Below are positions 19,665 to 27,279 of a stretch of 53,508 nucleotides of DNA, one piece after another (position 1 is the stretch's first letter; each line of letters opens with the position of its first letter). Position numbers and translations under genes: made by a program. The notes under the pieces are model-generated. The model was given only the letters and a program-made list of their open reading frames with translations, was not told the DNA's origin and did not search any database. Origin of the DNA: an uncultured Clostridia bacterium (lineage in GTDB: Bacteria > Bacillota > Clostridia > TANB77 > CAG-508); assembly GCA_948560265.1 (NCBI GenBank), contig CAOXTD010000006.1, positions 4,520 to 58,027 of the forward strand, written 5' to 3'.

Positions 19665-19733
19665 ATAAGGTTATTCTTGGGACTTACTATAAAAAAACAG
19701 CCCACAAACTTTGTAGTTCATAAGCTATTAAAC

Positions 19734-19811
19734 TTGGTGCCTCGAACTGGAATCGAACCAGTGACACAGGGATTTTCAGTCCCTTGCTCTACCAACTGAG
19801 CTATCGAGGCA
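19734..19811 (-). repeat. attL-type direct repeat (78 bp)
   Basis: Identical over 78 bases to 27438-27515. The copy includes the full tRNA-Phe gene with encoded CCA, rather than only the 3' end usually duplicated by integration. Confidence 0.85.
19735..19810 (-). tRNA. tRNA-Phe (GAA), left copy
   Basis: A 76-nt cloverleaf on the minus strand: acceptor GCCTCGA/TTCGAGG with encoded CCA, D-arm GCTCAGTTGGTAGAGC, anticodon loop CTGAAAA with anticodon GAA, and T-arm CTGGTTCGATTCCAG. It is identical to the copy at 27439-27514. This copy has been separated from the tRNA operon by the prophage and would depend on a promoter inside the element. Confidence 0.96.
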
Positions 19812-19868
19812 TAGTCAACTTCTTAAAGTGTTTTTGAATTGTTGTCAATTAATGACCTTGATATATTT

Positions 19869-19897
19869 ATCTTAATATATTTTATTTTTTTTGTCAA
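19869..19897 (-). promoter_or_regulatory. Minus-strand promoter facing the left tRNA-Phe
   Basis: TTGACA (19892-19897), a 17-base spacer and TAAGAT (19869-19874) on the minus strand. It lies inside the element 58 bp upstream of the left tRNA-Phe and diverges from the plus-strand phage promoter at 19904. Confidence 0.6.
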
Positions 19898-19903
19898 TTT
19901 TTG

Positions 19904-19932
19904 TTGACTTTACATTTAATTAGATGTATTAT
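19904..19932 (+). promoter_or_regulatory. Leftmost phage promoter
   Basis: TTGACT (19904-19909), a 17-base spacer and TATTAT (19927-19932). It is the first good sigma-A-type promoter upstream of the SSB-like and coat genes, about 140 bp before the first ATG. Confidence 0.6.
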
Positions 19933-19974
19933 CGCTTTGACATTCAAAAGAATGTAATTGAATATTTTATTTTT

Positions 19975-20004
19975 ATATTTAGTTAATCTAAATATTAGAA
20001 ATGG
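19975..20004 (+). repeat. 30-bp repeat, left copy (palindromic core)
   Basis: Matches 27647-27676 at 29 of 30 positions in the same orientation. The core is an 11-bp inverted repeat (AATATTTAGTT type) with one mismatch in this copy. It lies inside the prophage near its left end. Confidence 0.75.
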
Positions 20005-20039
20005 GACTTGACTATCCCGTTGACATTCTGGTCAAGTCC
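20004..20039 (+). promoter_or_regulatory. Leader hairpin upstream of the SSB-like gene
   Basis: A perfect 9-bp stem, GGACTTGAC with GTCAAGTCC, around an 18-base loop, 33 bases before the first phage start codon. It is not followed by a T run, so it could be an operator, mRNA stabiliser, or a packaging/origin structure in single-stranded phage DNA. Confidence 0.5.
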
Positions 20040-20072
20040 ACTATTTTAAATTTAATTTGGAGGATTAATATT

Positions 20073-20369
20073 ATGAAATGTCAAGGAAATTTTGTTTTTA
20101 AAAGTATTGAATTTGTAGCTGCAGGAAAATTTGATAATAATGGAAAGGTTATTGATTATCCAGCTTCGTATCGTTTATGTTTAGATGAGGTACAACCAGA
20201 TGGAAAGATAGTTGATGTTAAATTAAAAATTTCAGAGAGTGAAACTAATTTAGTAAATCAGTTAAGAACATTAAAGTCTTATGAAAAGATTAGTTTAGAG
20301 TGTTCTGTTAAGTTTTATAGTAATGGAATTCGTGTAGTTCCAGAAAAGGTTCAAAAATTAGATAAGTAA
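20073..20369 (+). CDS. Putative phage single-stranded-DNA-binding protein
   Basis: A 98-residue soluble protein, start ATG 20073 with GGAGG 9 bases upstream. It is beta-rich with alternating charged and hydrophobic residues (FKSIEFVAAGKFDNNGKVID, VDVKLKISESETNLVNQLR). Size, position directly before the major coat gene, and lack of membrane segments fit the gene V-type protein that coats filamentous phage DNA. I do not recognise a specific family, so the function is inferred from position. It contains no CGG codon. Confidence 0.5.
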   Translation: MKCQGNFVFKSIEFVAAGKFDNNGKVIDYPASYRLCLDEVQPDGKIVDVKLKISESETNLVNQLRTLKSYEKISLECSVKFYSNGIRVVPEKVQKLDK

Positions 20370-20446
20370 TGTTGGGGGTTAGCTTTTGATATTGAGCTTC
20401 GTAATCAATATCTTGGCTAAAATACTAATGAAAGGAGATTTTCCAT

Positions 20447-20656
20447 ATGGAAAATGCAGTGACTACAGGTATGGCTGGTTTAGATTTTAGCGCTGTTATT
20501 ACAGCATTAACTTCAGCAGTAACACCGGCACAAATCATTACACTTATCGCTGGATTAATTTCTTTCGGTATAGTTTATGTATTTATGTGGTTCGGTATTA
20601 GAAAAATTGTCAAGATTTTCCGTTCTGCTGTTATGGGCGGTAGAATTACTGTCTAG
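20447..20656 (+). CDS. Filamentous phage major coat protein
   Basis: A 69-residue protein with the hallmark layout of an inovirus major coat: a short polar/amphipathic N-terminus rich in small residues (GLDFSAVITALTSAVTPAQ), one transmembrane helix (about 30-52, IITLIAGLISFGIVYVFMWF) and a basic C-terminus (IRKIVKIFRSAVMGGR) that would face the phage DNA. AAAGGAGA is ideally spaced before ATG 20447 and a stable hairpin follows, as expected for the most abundant virion protein. There is no obvious cleavable signal peptide. CGG trinucleotides here all straddle codons (for example TTC GGT) and cause no shift. Confidence 0.82.
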   Translation: MENAVTTGMAGLDFSAVITALTSAVTPAQIITLIAGLISFGIVYVFMWFGIRKIVKIFRSAVMGGRITV

Positions 20657-20662
20657 ATTTGT

Positions 20663-20690
20663 AGCTAGTGGGCACCCCATTCCACTAGCT
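20663..20690 (+). terminator. Hairpin after the coat gene
   Basis: A perfect 9-bp stem AGCTAGTGG/CCACTAGCT with a 10-base loop begins 6 bases after the coat stop codon. With no T run it may be a partial terminator or an mRNA 3' stabiliser that keeps coat message abundant relative to downstream genes. Confidence 0.6.
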
Positions 20691-20721
20691 CCCCTATTAT
20701 TTATCTTGAAAGTTGGTTGTT

Positions 20722-20982
20722 ATGAGTAAATTTTTTAATATGAAAAATAAAGTTAGTAATCAGGAATTAATAGATAGTTTAAAGAAAAGTATTCGTGCTA
20801 ATTATGACGCATTGGATTATATTTTAGAAAAAAAACGTATTGTATCTGATACTTATAAATATACTGAAGCTGAAGTTGATAAGCAAGAATTAGATACACT
20901 TAAATATTTAGAAATTACTTTACGTTTTGTTGGAGAACAATATCAAACTAATTTAAAGAATTTAGGAGTTCATTCGTGGTAG
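20722..20982 (+). CDS. Phage protein of unknown function (86 aa)
   Basis: A small, highly charged soluble protein, start ATG 20722. It is predicted largely helical (NQELIDSLKKSIRANYDALD, EVDKQELDTLKYLEITLRF) with heptad-like spacing that could form a coiled coil. It lies between the coat gene and zot and overlaps the zot start by 7 bases, so it is translationally coupled to it. I do not recognise the family. No CGG codon. Confidence 0.6.
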   Translation: MSKFFNMKNKVSNQELIDSLKKSIRANYDALDYILEKKRIVSDTYKYTEAEVDKQELDTLKYLEITLRFVGEQYQTNLKNLGVHSW

Positions 20983-21686
20983 ATTATAGTTGTTTAGATG
21001 GGAGTAAAAATCCACTTAATTTATTTGGTATTAGACGATATAAGCGAAAATTTTATAAAAATCACCCAGAATATTTTAGGCCAGATGGTTTATTAATATT
21101 CTGTCGGTGCTCAAGGTGAAGGAAAAACTCTTTCTGCAGTTGATTATGTAAAAAAGCTTAGTTGGCAATATCCCAAGGCTAAAATTTGTACTAATGTAGA
21201 AATTAAGCGGTTTAAATCCGTGCTGTGAAGTCATTGAATACGAAGGTTTACAGAGTTTAACTTCAATAGAAAATCGGTTATGCAGGTGTTATTTATTTAA
21301 TTGACGAGATACATCTTGAGTTTAACTCATTAGAAAGTAAGAATATTCCAATTGAGGTCATGATTGAAGTTAGTCAGCAACGTAAGCAGCGAAAACATAT
21401 AGTTGGTACTTCTCAACAATTTATGAGATTGGCTAAGCCTTTCAGGGAACAAGTCAAAAATCTTGTTATCTGCAGAAAATTATTTAATTGTGTCCAGTTT
21501 AATAAATTAATAGATGGTGCTACTATTCATGAAGAAAATGGACATATAAAAATGGAAGTAAAAAAACGTTCAATTTGGTTTCATTCTCCTAAGATGTATG
21601 AATCTTACGATACATATAAGAAAATGAAACGTTATAGGAATGAATGGCAAGGTGTTTCTCGCCCTGGTAATATATATGAAGGTTAG
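20976..21686 (+). CDS. Zot-like assembly ATPase, read through three CGGT quadruplets
   Basis: Zot/pI proteins are inner-membrane ATPases that drive filamentous phage extrusion. GTG 20976 has TAGGAG 7 bases upstream. Triplet reading breaks at CGG 21105, 21208 and 21275. Reading each CGGT as one residue (44, 78, 100) yields 235 uninterrupted residues. Residue 44 becomes the first Gly of a perfect Walker A (GAQGEGKT, 44-51) and residue 100 precedes a Walker B, YAGVIYLIDEIHLEF (D109, E110). IVGTSQQFMRLAKPFREQVK is the typical Zot segment after Walker B. It is shorter than classical Zot (350-450 residues) and lacks their C-terminal membrane part, which may be supplied by the two small membrane proteins that follow. 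Confidence 0.85.
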
Positions 21687-21694
21687 GTGTTATT

Positions 21695-21832
21695 ATGGAT
21701 TGGTCTGTTGTAATTAATTTAGCTGTAAATTTGTTAGAATATTCTTTCCCCTTTGCTCTTATTTTTGGCTTAGTAGCAAAAATGACAAATTTTACGTTAT
21801 CTATGATTTTAGATAAGAAAATCGAAATTTAG
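21695..21832 (+). CDS. Small phage membrane protein (45 aa)
   Basis: Begins MDWSVVINLAVNLLEYSFPF at ATG 21695, 8 bases after the zot stop. One hydrophobic helix spans about residues 5-30, followed by a short polar tail. Size and location fit minor virion-cap proteins (pVII/pIX-like) or an assembly partner of Zot. The function is inferred from position only. Confidence 0.55.
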   Translation: MDWSVVINLAVNLLEYSFPFALIFGLVAKMTNFTLSMILDKKIEI

Positions 21833-21850
21833 TATGATTGGAGAAAAATT

Positions 21851-21994
21851 ATGATTAAGATTTTACTTAGTTTTTTAATTATTAGTTTTGTTGTATGTGT
21901 AATTATTAATGCTGCAGCTTTTGTAGCTGAAAAAATTATGAAAAAGAAAACTATAAAAGATCATGAAGAGAAAACAGCTAATAAGGAAGAATAA
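21851..21994 (+). CDS. Small phage membrane protein (47 aa)
   Basis: ATG 21851 preceded by GGAGAAA. The N-terminal half is a transmembrane helix (KILLSFLIISFVVCVIINAA) and the C-terminal half is strongly charged (EKIMKKKTIKDHEEKTANKE). Its stop codon lies in the left arm of the following hairpin. It may be a cap protein or a membrane anchor for the short Zot. No family recognised. Confidence 0.55.
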   Translation: MIKILLSFLIISFVVCVIINAAAFVAEKIMKKKTIKDHEEKTANKEE

Positions 21995-22017
21995 CTTTGC
22001 GCCAATGGCGCAAAGTT
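21993..22017 (+). terminator. Strong hairpin after the Zot module
   Basis: A perfect 11-bp stem AACTTTGCGCC/GGCGCAAAGTT with loop AAT, overlapping the preceding stop codon. The T tract after it is poor, so it may terminate partially and set the level of the downstream adsorption genes. Confidence 0.7.
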
Positions 22018-22066
22018 GTTCCTTTAGCTTTTCTCATAATTTTTGTAGTAATGAAAGGTTATAACT

Positions 22067-22546
22067 ATGTTTAGTCAGCAAGAAATAGATTATGTTTTAA
22101 GTTTAATAAATACATATCGTAGATTAGGTTATAAGTATTATATTTGTCATACTGTTACAGAAAATGACAATAATTATGATATTCGTATTTTTTTTAGTCA
22201 GAAAGAAATTAAAGCAGTGACTTCTACTACTTTTGATTTAACTAATGCTATTCAAATTGATATTGATAGTTCTGCAAGAAATGATAATTCTTATAATCCG
22301 TCTACTCATTCCAGGGATACTTTAGTTAGTAGTGACTTAACTAAAATCGTTAATGTTAATGCTGCAGAATTCATTTACACAAATGCAACAATTTCAGCTG
22401 CAGCTACTACTCTTATAAATCCTGATTTGGTATTAAATAATGCTAGCAATTACAGTGATACTCTATTGTTAGCTACAAATTTATTTATGTGTAGTGTTAT
22501 ATTTTTATATTTATTTTTTAAATCAATATTGAGATTAAGAAGATAA
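22067..22546 (+). CDS. Phage protein with C-terminal membrane anchor (159 aa)
   Basis: ATG 22067 follows GAAAGG. The first ~125 residues are soluble and rich in Asn, Thr, Ser and Asp (IQIDIDSSARNDNSYNPSTH), followed by one transmembrane helix (LLLATNLFMCSVIFLYLFF) and a basic end, RLRR. This resembles the anchored part of minor coat proteins. It lies directly before the adsorption-type gene, so it may be a tail-tip partner. No family recognised; no CGG. Confidence 0.6.
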   Translation: MFSQQEIDYVLSLINTYRRLGYKYYICHTVTENDNNYDIRIFFSQKEIKAVTSTTFDLTNAIQIDIDSSARNDNSYNPSTHSRDTLVSSDLTKIVNVNAAEFIYTNATISAAATTLINPDLVLNNASNYSDTLLLATNLFMCSVIFLYLFFKSILRLRR

Positions 22547-22562
22547 CTAGGAAGGAGATTTT

Positions 22563-23986
22563 ATGAAAAATAAGTTTATATTAATTACTTTAATATTTTT
22601 TATAATACTTTCTTTTTTATTACCTTCTTATTCTTTAGCTAATTTTGAATTTGATTTTTATGATATACATTATAGTATTCCAGATTTTAATCATTTTGAG
22701 CACTTTTTTATGTGGTACACTACTGCAGATGGTAGCACGATAGATATATGGTCCTTTGATGATATTTCACATTTAAAATTTAAAGAACTTTCTGCAGATG
22801 ATAGATATCCTCATCGTTATAATTTAGATTTGGGCAGTCATAAAGTAAATTGTTATTGGTATCGTTTTTATGCTAAAACTGGGGAATTATATTGTTTTTA
22901 TGACAATTCTTATATTTCTCCAAGTACTGGTTCTATGGGTTCTATTCTTTATTCTACATTTGATATTAAAGATGAAAATGGTCTTATACTTTTTAATAAA
23001 GCAAAGCAAAATGCTACTATTGAAAATAAAGAACAAATTCAAACAGGAAAATTCGATAAAGTTATTATTAATGCAGCTGATTATACTGACAAGGAATTTT
23101 ATTTATTAACTTATTATTACTCTGAAAATACAGATAATCCCTTTGATGTTATGCTTCCTCGTAAAATAATTGATTTAAAAATACATAATAGTTTTTATGT
23201 TGGTACTAAAAATGAAAAAGCAATATATGAAGTACCACTTTCCCACACTGGTATTGAATTGAAAGAGCGGTAATCGTTATGGATTTAAGCTTGCAACGAA
23301 AAATGAAGATGGTAACTATGTTTATTTAGATAATATTGCATTTGATATACGGTGTTGTTTCTGCAGAAGATAAAGAACAAGCTGATAGAGATAAGGATTT
23401 TGCTTTGAAAGAAGAAAATAACCAAACCAATAAAGGTATCTGGGACACATTAAAAGAAGTTCTTAGTTTTATTAATCCATTTAGTGAAAATTTCTTTGTA
23501 TATAAGTTAGTAGAACTTTTAGTTAATGCGATTAAAGCTTTATTTATTCCTTCTGATGATTTTTTTACAAATTGGATAACTAGTATGAATGATTGGTTAT
23601 CTGATAGATTGGGTGCTTTGTATTATCCCATTGATATTGTTGTAGATTTTCTTAACAGAGTAGCTAGTTTAAATGATAGTGGTTCCGCAATTATTTCTGG
23701 GAATGGTTTTGAATTTATGGGAGCTAAGTTAATACCAGCTTTTTCATATGATTTAAATTCTCTGTTAACAAATGATGTTTTGAAAAATATTCATGATATT
23801 TATTTGACTGTAGTTGATGTTATTCTTTATTTATGTTTAATTATATTAGCTAAAAATACATTTGTAGATATTTTTGGAGGTAAGTATCTTGATGATGCTG
23901 TTGAGGCTGGTTATAAAGCTTATGATAGTTATAAAAAAGATAAAGAAAGTGAACGAAAATCTAATTATATAGGTTTTAGGAAGTAG
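22563..23986 (+). CDS. Adsorption-type minor coat protein (pIII-like), two CGGT quadruplets
   Basis: A 473-residue secreted or membrane protein, start ATG 22563 with GGAGG. It has a signal peptide (residues 3-26, ending LLPSYSLA), a long exported domain rich in Tyr, Phe and Asp, and C-terminal hydrophobic segments (VVDVILYLCLIILA) followed by a charged tail. This is the layout of filamentous phage receptor-binding protein pIII. Triplet reading stops at TAA just after CGG 23268 (residue 236); reading CGGT there and at 23350 (residue 263) joins the pieces exactly: KEG-NRYGFK and AFDIG-VVSAEDK. No other stop or indel occurs. The sequence family is not recognised, so the function comes from order and topology. 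Confidence 0.72.
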
Positions 23987-23991
23987 GTTGT

Positions 23992-24263
23992 ATGATTTTA
24001 GAAGCTATTATTTCATTATGTACTGGTGTTGTTCAATTATGTTTTTTTTGGGTACAGCTCCCTTCTTTCCCGGAACGGTGCTAAGACTGCTATTGATACA
24101 TATTTATCATTAATATTTAATAATTTAGACTTTTTAAGTTTCTTTGTTAATGTAAATACTTTAAAAACTGTTGCGCTTGTTGCTATTGCGCTTTTCCGGT
24201 TTTGAGCATATGTATAAAATAATGATTTGGATAATTCATAAATTGCCATTGAGTATTGATTAG
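23992..24263 (+). CDS. Small phage membrane protein, two CGGT quadruplets (89 aa)
   Basis: ATG 23992 lies 5 bases after the adsorption gene. In triplets it stops after 30 residues; reading CGGT at 24076 (residue 29) and 24197 (residue 69) extends it to TAG 24261-24263. The result has two or three hydrophobic helices (ISLCTGVVQLCFFW, TVALVAIALFGFEHMYKIMI) split by a polar loop, like pVI-type minor coat proteins. Without the quadruplet reading this gene is invisible. The N-terminus, both junctions and a natural stop immediately before a terminator make it credible. Confidence 0.7.
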
Positions 24264-24271
24264 TCATAAAA

Positions 24272-24292
24272 AACTAGGATATTCTCCTAGTT
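24272..24292 (-). terminator. Terminator between convergent phage genes
   Basis: An 8-bp stem AACTAGGA/TCCTAGTT with a 5-base loop, followed on the minus strand by TTTTAT. It separates the plus-strand virion genes from the convergent minus-strand gene, whose stop codon lies inside the stem. Confidence 0.7.
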
Positions 24293-24487
24293 CTTACGAC
24301 GTTGTATGCAGCTTAGCGCTCTATTATATGCAGATAATTCGCCTCTTGCATATTCAATATTGCATAGTGTATCACTTTTTTTAAAACGGTCACGTAGCTC
24401 TAATTCTTTATTTTTAATAAGTATTTCAATGGTTCTTTCAATTTCGTCTATTGTCATTTTATCAAACATACTTGCCATTTTTAACAC
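24287..24487 (-). CDS. Small helical protein, minus strand in the prophage (66 aa)
   Basis: Transcribed against the phage genes, with a very strong AAAGGAGGTG site before ATG 24487. It is fully helical and charged (FDKMTIDEIERTIEILIKNK, ELELRDRFKK), compatible with a small dimeric regulator or a coiled-coil protein. No DNA-binding motif is obvious. Position opposite the virion genes and next to the origin region suggests a regulator of lysogeny or copy number; this is inference. Confidence 0.6.
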   Translation of the reverse strand: MLKMASMFDKMTIDEIERTIEILIKNKELELRDRFKKSDTLCNIEYARGELSAYNRALSCIQRRKN

Positions 24488-24880
24488 CTCCTTTTATTTT
24501 ATTTTTAATGTGTTTTAATATTTTATAAATAACATATTTTTTTAAAAATCAATTTTATTGCTTCTTTGGGTTTATGACTTTGATTTTTTATAAAAAAAAT
24601 ATGTTATAAAATCTTAAAAAGAACACTCTTAAAAGAAAATGAGGTGTAAATGGCAAAATGGAGAAAATGACAATTGTAAGAAATTGAACTTATAATAATA
24701 TAAAAGTTATAAAAGTGACCGTTTCTAAAAAGTAAGAGCGCGGAAATATGTAATAAAGTAAGAGATTTTTGTTAGTAAATAGTTCTAGCAAAGTCGGGCT
24801 TATTTTGCGTGATAAACCGGCGCAACGGTTTAGTAAACAGCCCCGCTGGCGTTTGAAGTGGTTAAGGAGTGTTGTTGATT
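24488..24880 (+). other. Non-coding region with probable phage replication origin
   Basis: About 390 bases without a gene, between the virion module and the replication module. The left part is AT-rich. At 24795-24845 there is a two-tier hairpin: outer CGGGCT with AGCCC(C)G, inner perfect 7-bp TAAACCG/CGGTTTA (24813-24832, loop GCGCAA). This is the position and shape expected for a filamentous phage double-strand origin and/or packaging signal next to rep. The nick site cannot be assigned by eye. CGG trinucleotides here are non-coding. Confidence 0.5.
24684..24712 (+). promoter_or_regulatory. Promoter upstream of the replication module
   Basis: TTGAAC (24684-24689), 17-base spacer, TTATAA (24707-24712). 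It would transcribe the origin region into the 61-aa gene, rep and integrase. Confidence 0.5.
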
Positions 24881-25066
24881 ATGGATTTTACAAAGAGTGA
24901 AATTAATACTATTCAAAGGGCTTTTATCATTTATGAAAGGAAATTACCTTATGCTTTAAAAGGCAAAGGATTTTTTATAGATGATGTTACTTTTAAGGAA
25001 GATATTATGAATATGATTACTATAAAAGATAAGCTTAACATAAATCAATTTTCGGAGGGTACTTAG
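24881..25066 (+). CDS. Small phage protein upstream of rep (61 aa)
   Basis: I choose ATG 24881, 11 bases after AAGGAG; alternative GTG/TTG starts are too close to the site. The protein is soluble and mixed charge (MDFTKSEINTIQRAFIIYER, DIMNMITIKDKLNINQF). The stop TAG lies in the loop of a stable hairpin. It could be a rep regulator. No family recognised. Confidence 0.55.
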   Translation: MDFTKSEINTIQRAFIIYERKLPYALKGKGFFIDDVTFKEDIMNMITIKDKLNINQFSEGT

Positions 25067-25096
25067 TATCACCCTCCGAGAGTCCCAAATTTGGGA
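25053..25096 (+). promoter_or_regulatory. Hairpin pair between the 61-aa gene and rep
   Basis: An 8-bp stem CGGAGGGT/ACCCTCCG with a 10-base loop holding the upstream stop codon is followed at once by the perfect palindrome TCCCAAATTTGGGA (25083-25096), 38 bases before the rep start. The first could couple translation of the upstream gene to rep; the second looks like an operator. Either could also be part of the nicking origin. Confidence 0.55.
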
Positions 25097-25133
25097 AAAT
25101 TTTGTCAAAAAATGAAAAAACGGGAGATAAAAA

Positions 25134-26185
25134 ATGATAGATACTGTTAAAATGTATTGTGTAATTGATAAAACAACGTATGATATTATTAGTTCTAATT
25201 CTGTAATTAAAACTAGTTATCATGCAGCAACTGGAGAAGTTTTTTATAATATCATAAATGACCATTTAAAACGGCTCTTATGATAGTTCTCTTTCGGTTC
25301 GACTTGACTGTGGTGCTAAATATTGTTTAGCTGAAAGTTATGTTGTTGTTGTTGAACGGAAGTTATCACAAATTAATGTTAGGATATAATAGTCATAATG
25401 GATTTTATGATGTGAAAGAAGTTTGTTCTGGTTTAAAGAAATTAGTTGAGAACGGTTATGGTATTACTCTTCCAGATTTAGAAGAATGGTATTTGCAGCG
25501 TATCGATATTGCAATTTGTTTTGATTTATGTGATAATCAAAAAGTAATAAGGTATATAGATAATTTACGTAAGTGTGATTATCCTCGTCGTGAAGGAAAA
25601 GCAAAAGATTATAGATTTGGTTTAGAATATCCTGGACAGGTTAGTACTTTAAAAATCTACAATAAGCTTTTAGAGTTCAGAGTTCATGATATTAGTAAAT
25701 TGCGTAAAACTGATTTTAATCTTGAGGAATATTGTAATTTTGTTAAAGGTTTAGTTAGATTTGAGGTTGAAATTAAAAAGCGAAAATTAAGTGATTTATA
25801 TAGAAAAATTTATTGTAAAGAAGTTAGAAATTTAAAAGTGTTAGATTTTAATTATAATGATTTAAAAGAAGTTTGGAAGTGTGAATTTATGAAATTATTA
25901 AAAATGTATGATAGTGAATTGAAAATTGTTAGTGAGGAAGAATCTGTTAAAGAGAGATTAATTACTTTATATGGACAAGTTCGTGGTGATAGATTATTTG
26001 ATTTCTTTATGCGCTTGAAGGTACAAGGTCGTGATGTTGTAAAAAAAGATGTTTCCAAGTCAAAATATTATAGAAATGTTAGCTTTTTATCTTCTGCAGG
26101 TGTTGATTTTTCTCAGAAGTATGATATTGATTTAAGTAATGAAATTATAGATTTTAACCCATTTGAATGGAAAGAAGTTATATGA
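25134..26185 (+). CDS. Rolling-circle replication initiator (gene II/X-like), quadruplets CGGC and CGGA
   Basis: ATG 25134 follows GGGAG by 7 bases. Triplet reading ends shortly after CGG 25272; reading CGGC there (residue 47) and CGGA at 25357 (residue 75) produces 349 uninterrupted residues, a normal size for filamentous phage Rep. Features include VEGSYHKLMLGYNSHNGFYD, the metal-site-like RIDIAICFDL, and the YxxxxEF-type TLKIYNKLLEF that would carry the nicking tyrosine, then RFEVEIKKRKLSDLY. It most resembles the Phage_CRI (G2P) group by pattern. These two sites have C and A as fourth base, showing it is not always T. The stop TGA overlaps the integrase ATG. Confidence 0.78.
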
Positions 26186-27073
26186 AATGTAGTGCTGCAC
26201 TAGATAAATTTTTATATAAACAGGAATTGAAAAATAATTCAGAAGAAACAATTGCTTACTACAAAAAACGTATTGGTTATTTTATAGATTTTGTTAATAA
26301 TAAAAAAGTTAGAAAACTCACTTCTGGAGATTATGATAATTATTTATTATATTTAAAGACTAAAAATGTTTCTGAAGCTACAATTAAAACTTCGCTTACT
26401 GCAGTTCGTATTTTTTTAAATTTTTGTTATAGAGAAAAATTTTTAAAGAAAGATATTGTTTCTGGATTAAGTACATATAAAGCTGGTTCTAAAACTATTG
26501 TAGTTTTATCTGAAGTACAAATTGAAGAAATATATTCTAGTTATGACGAGAATAGCTTTTATGGGGCTAGAAATTTATTAATGATATCTTTTATGCTTGA
26601 TTGTGGTTTGCGTGTATCAGAAATGATAAATTTGGAAATAGACGACATTCAAACAGATATGCACTTAATAAAAGTTAAGCGGTAAAGGAAATAAAGAGAG
26701 ATTAGTACCGCTTAGTGATACTACATTGTATTATTTTTATAATTATTTAGATGTGAAGCAAGATATTGTTGATTTTCTTTTTGTAGATACTAAAAATAAT
26801 AAACTCACTACTTCTGCAGTACGTAGAATTTTAATAAACTTAAAACGAAAACTTGGTTATACTACTCTTTATCCACATTATCTTAGACATACTTTTGCTA
26901 CATATTTTATTTTATATGGTGGGGATCCTCTTAGTTTAAAGATTATTCTTGGTCATACTACTTTATATATGACAGAAATATATGTACATATAGCTAAACA
27001 AATTGCTCTTGCTAGAAATGTTAAATATACTCCCCTTTCTAATATCCCATTTTTTCAAAAAAAGAGAAGATAA
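26182..27073 (+). CDS. Tyrosine recombinase (phage integrase), one CGGT quadruplet
   Basis: Catalyses integration and excision at the att site. ATG 26182 overlaps the rep stop (ATGA) with GGAAAGAAG upstream. Triplet reading ends at TAA right after CGG 26680; reading CGGT as residue 167 gives 296 residues with the family consensus KVKGKGNKERLVPL, where residue 167 is the first Gly of GKG. Catalytic residues are all visible: Arg in CGLRVSEMIN, Lys in the GKGNK hairpin, HxxR in HYLRHTFATYF, His in ILGHTTLYMT, and Tyr in EIYVHIAK. An N-terminal SAM-like domain (ETIAYYKKRIGYFIDFV) is present. The gene is the last of the replication operon, beside attR. Confidence 0.92.
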
Positions 27074-27084
27074 AATCTTCTCTT

Positions 27085-27279
27085 TTACTTTATTCCTAAT
27101 ATATTATCCGTTGTTGTTTTATAGAATTCTGCTAATGTTATTAAATGGTTGATTGGTAAATCTCTTTTTCCTATTTCATATAAGCAATATTGTTGTTGTG
27201 TTATTTTTAATTCTTCTGCAACATCTTTTTGTGTTAGATTGTTATTTTCTCTAAATTCTTTTAATTTTTTAATGTACAT
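27085..27279 (-). CDS. HTH (Cro/CI-type) regulator
   Basis: A 64-residue helix-turn-helix protein, minus strand, start ATG 27279 with AAGGAG. The HTH_3 pattern is complete: LKEFRENNNLTQKDVAEELK, ITQQQYCLYEIGKRDLPINH, LITLAEFYKTTTDNILGI. It converges with the integrase 11 bp away. This is the likely lysogeny repressor or excision control gene of the prophage. Its start overlaps the end of the upstream 48-aa gene. Confidence 0.85.
   Translation of the reverse strand: MYIKKLKEFRENNNLTQKDVAEELKITQQQYCLYEIGKRDLPINHLITLAEFYKTTTDNILGIK

Noticed and set aside
20521..20650. CGG trinucleotides in the coat gene as further quadruplets
   Set aside because: They span codons (CCG GCA, TTC GGT, GGC GGT), and the coat frame is continuous without any shift.
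24720..24850. A tRNA with an enlarged anticodon loop in the phage non-coding region
   Set aside because: I looked for a cloverleaf around AAACCGGCGCAACGGTTT. No T-arm with the TTCRANY loop, no acceptor pairing and no D-arm could be built.
20976..27073. Prophage genes as frameshifted pseudogenes
   Set aside because: All ten disruptions are the same type (+1 at CGGN), restore full family motifs when joined, and occur with no random stops or other indels. Two chromosomal core genes show the same pattern. Random decay would not do this.
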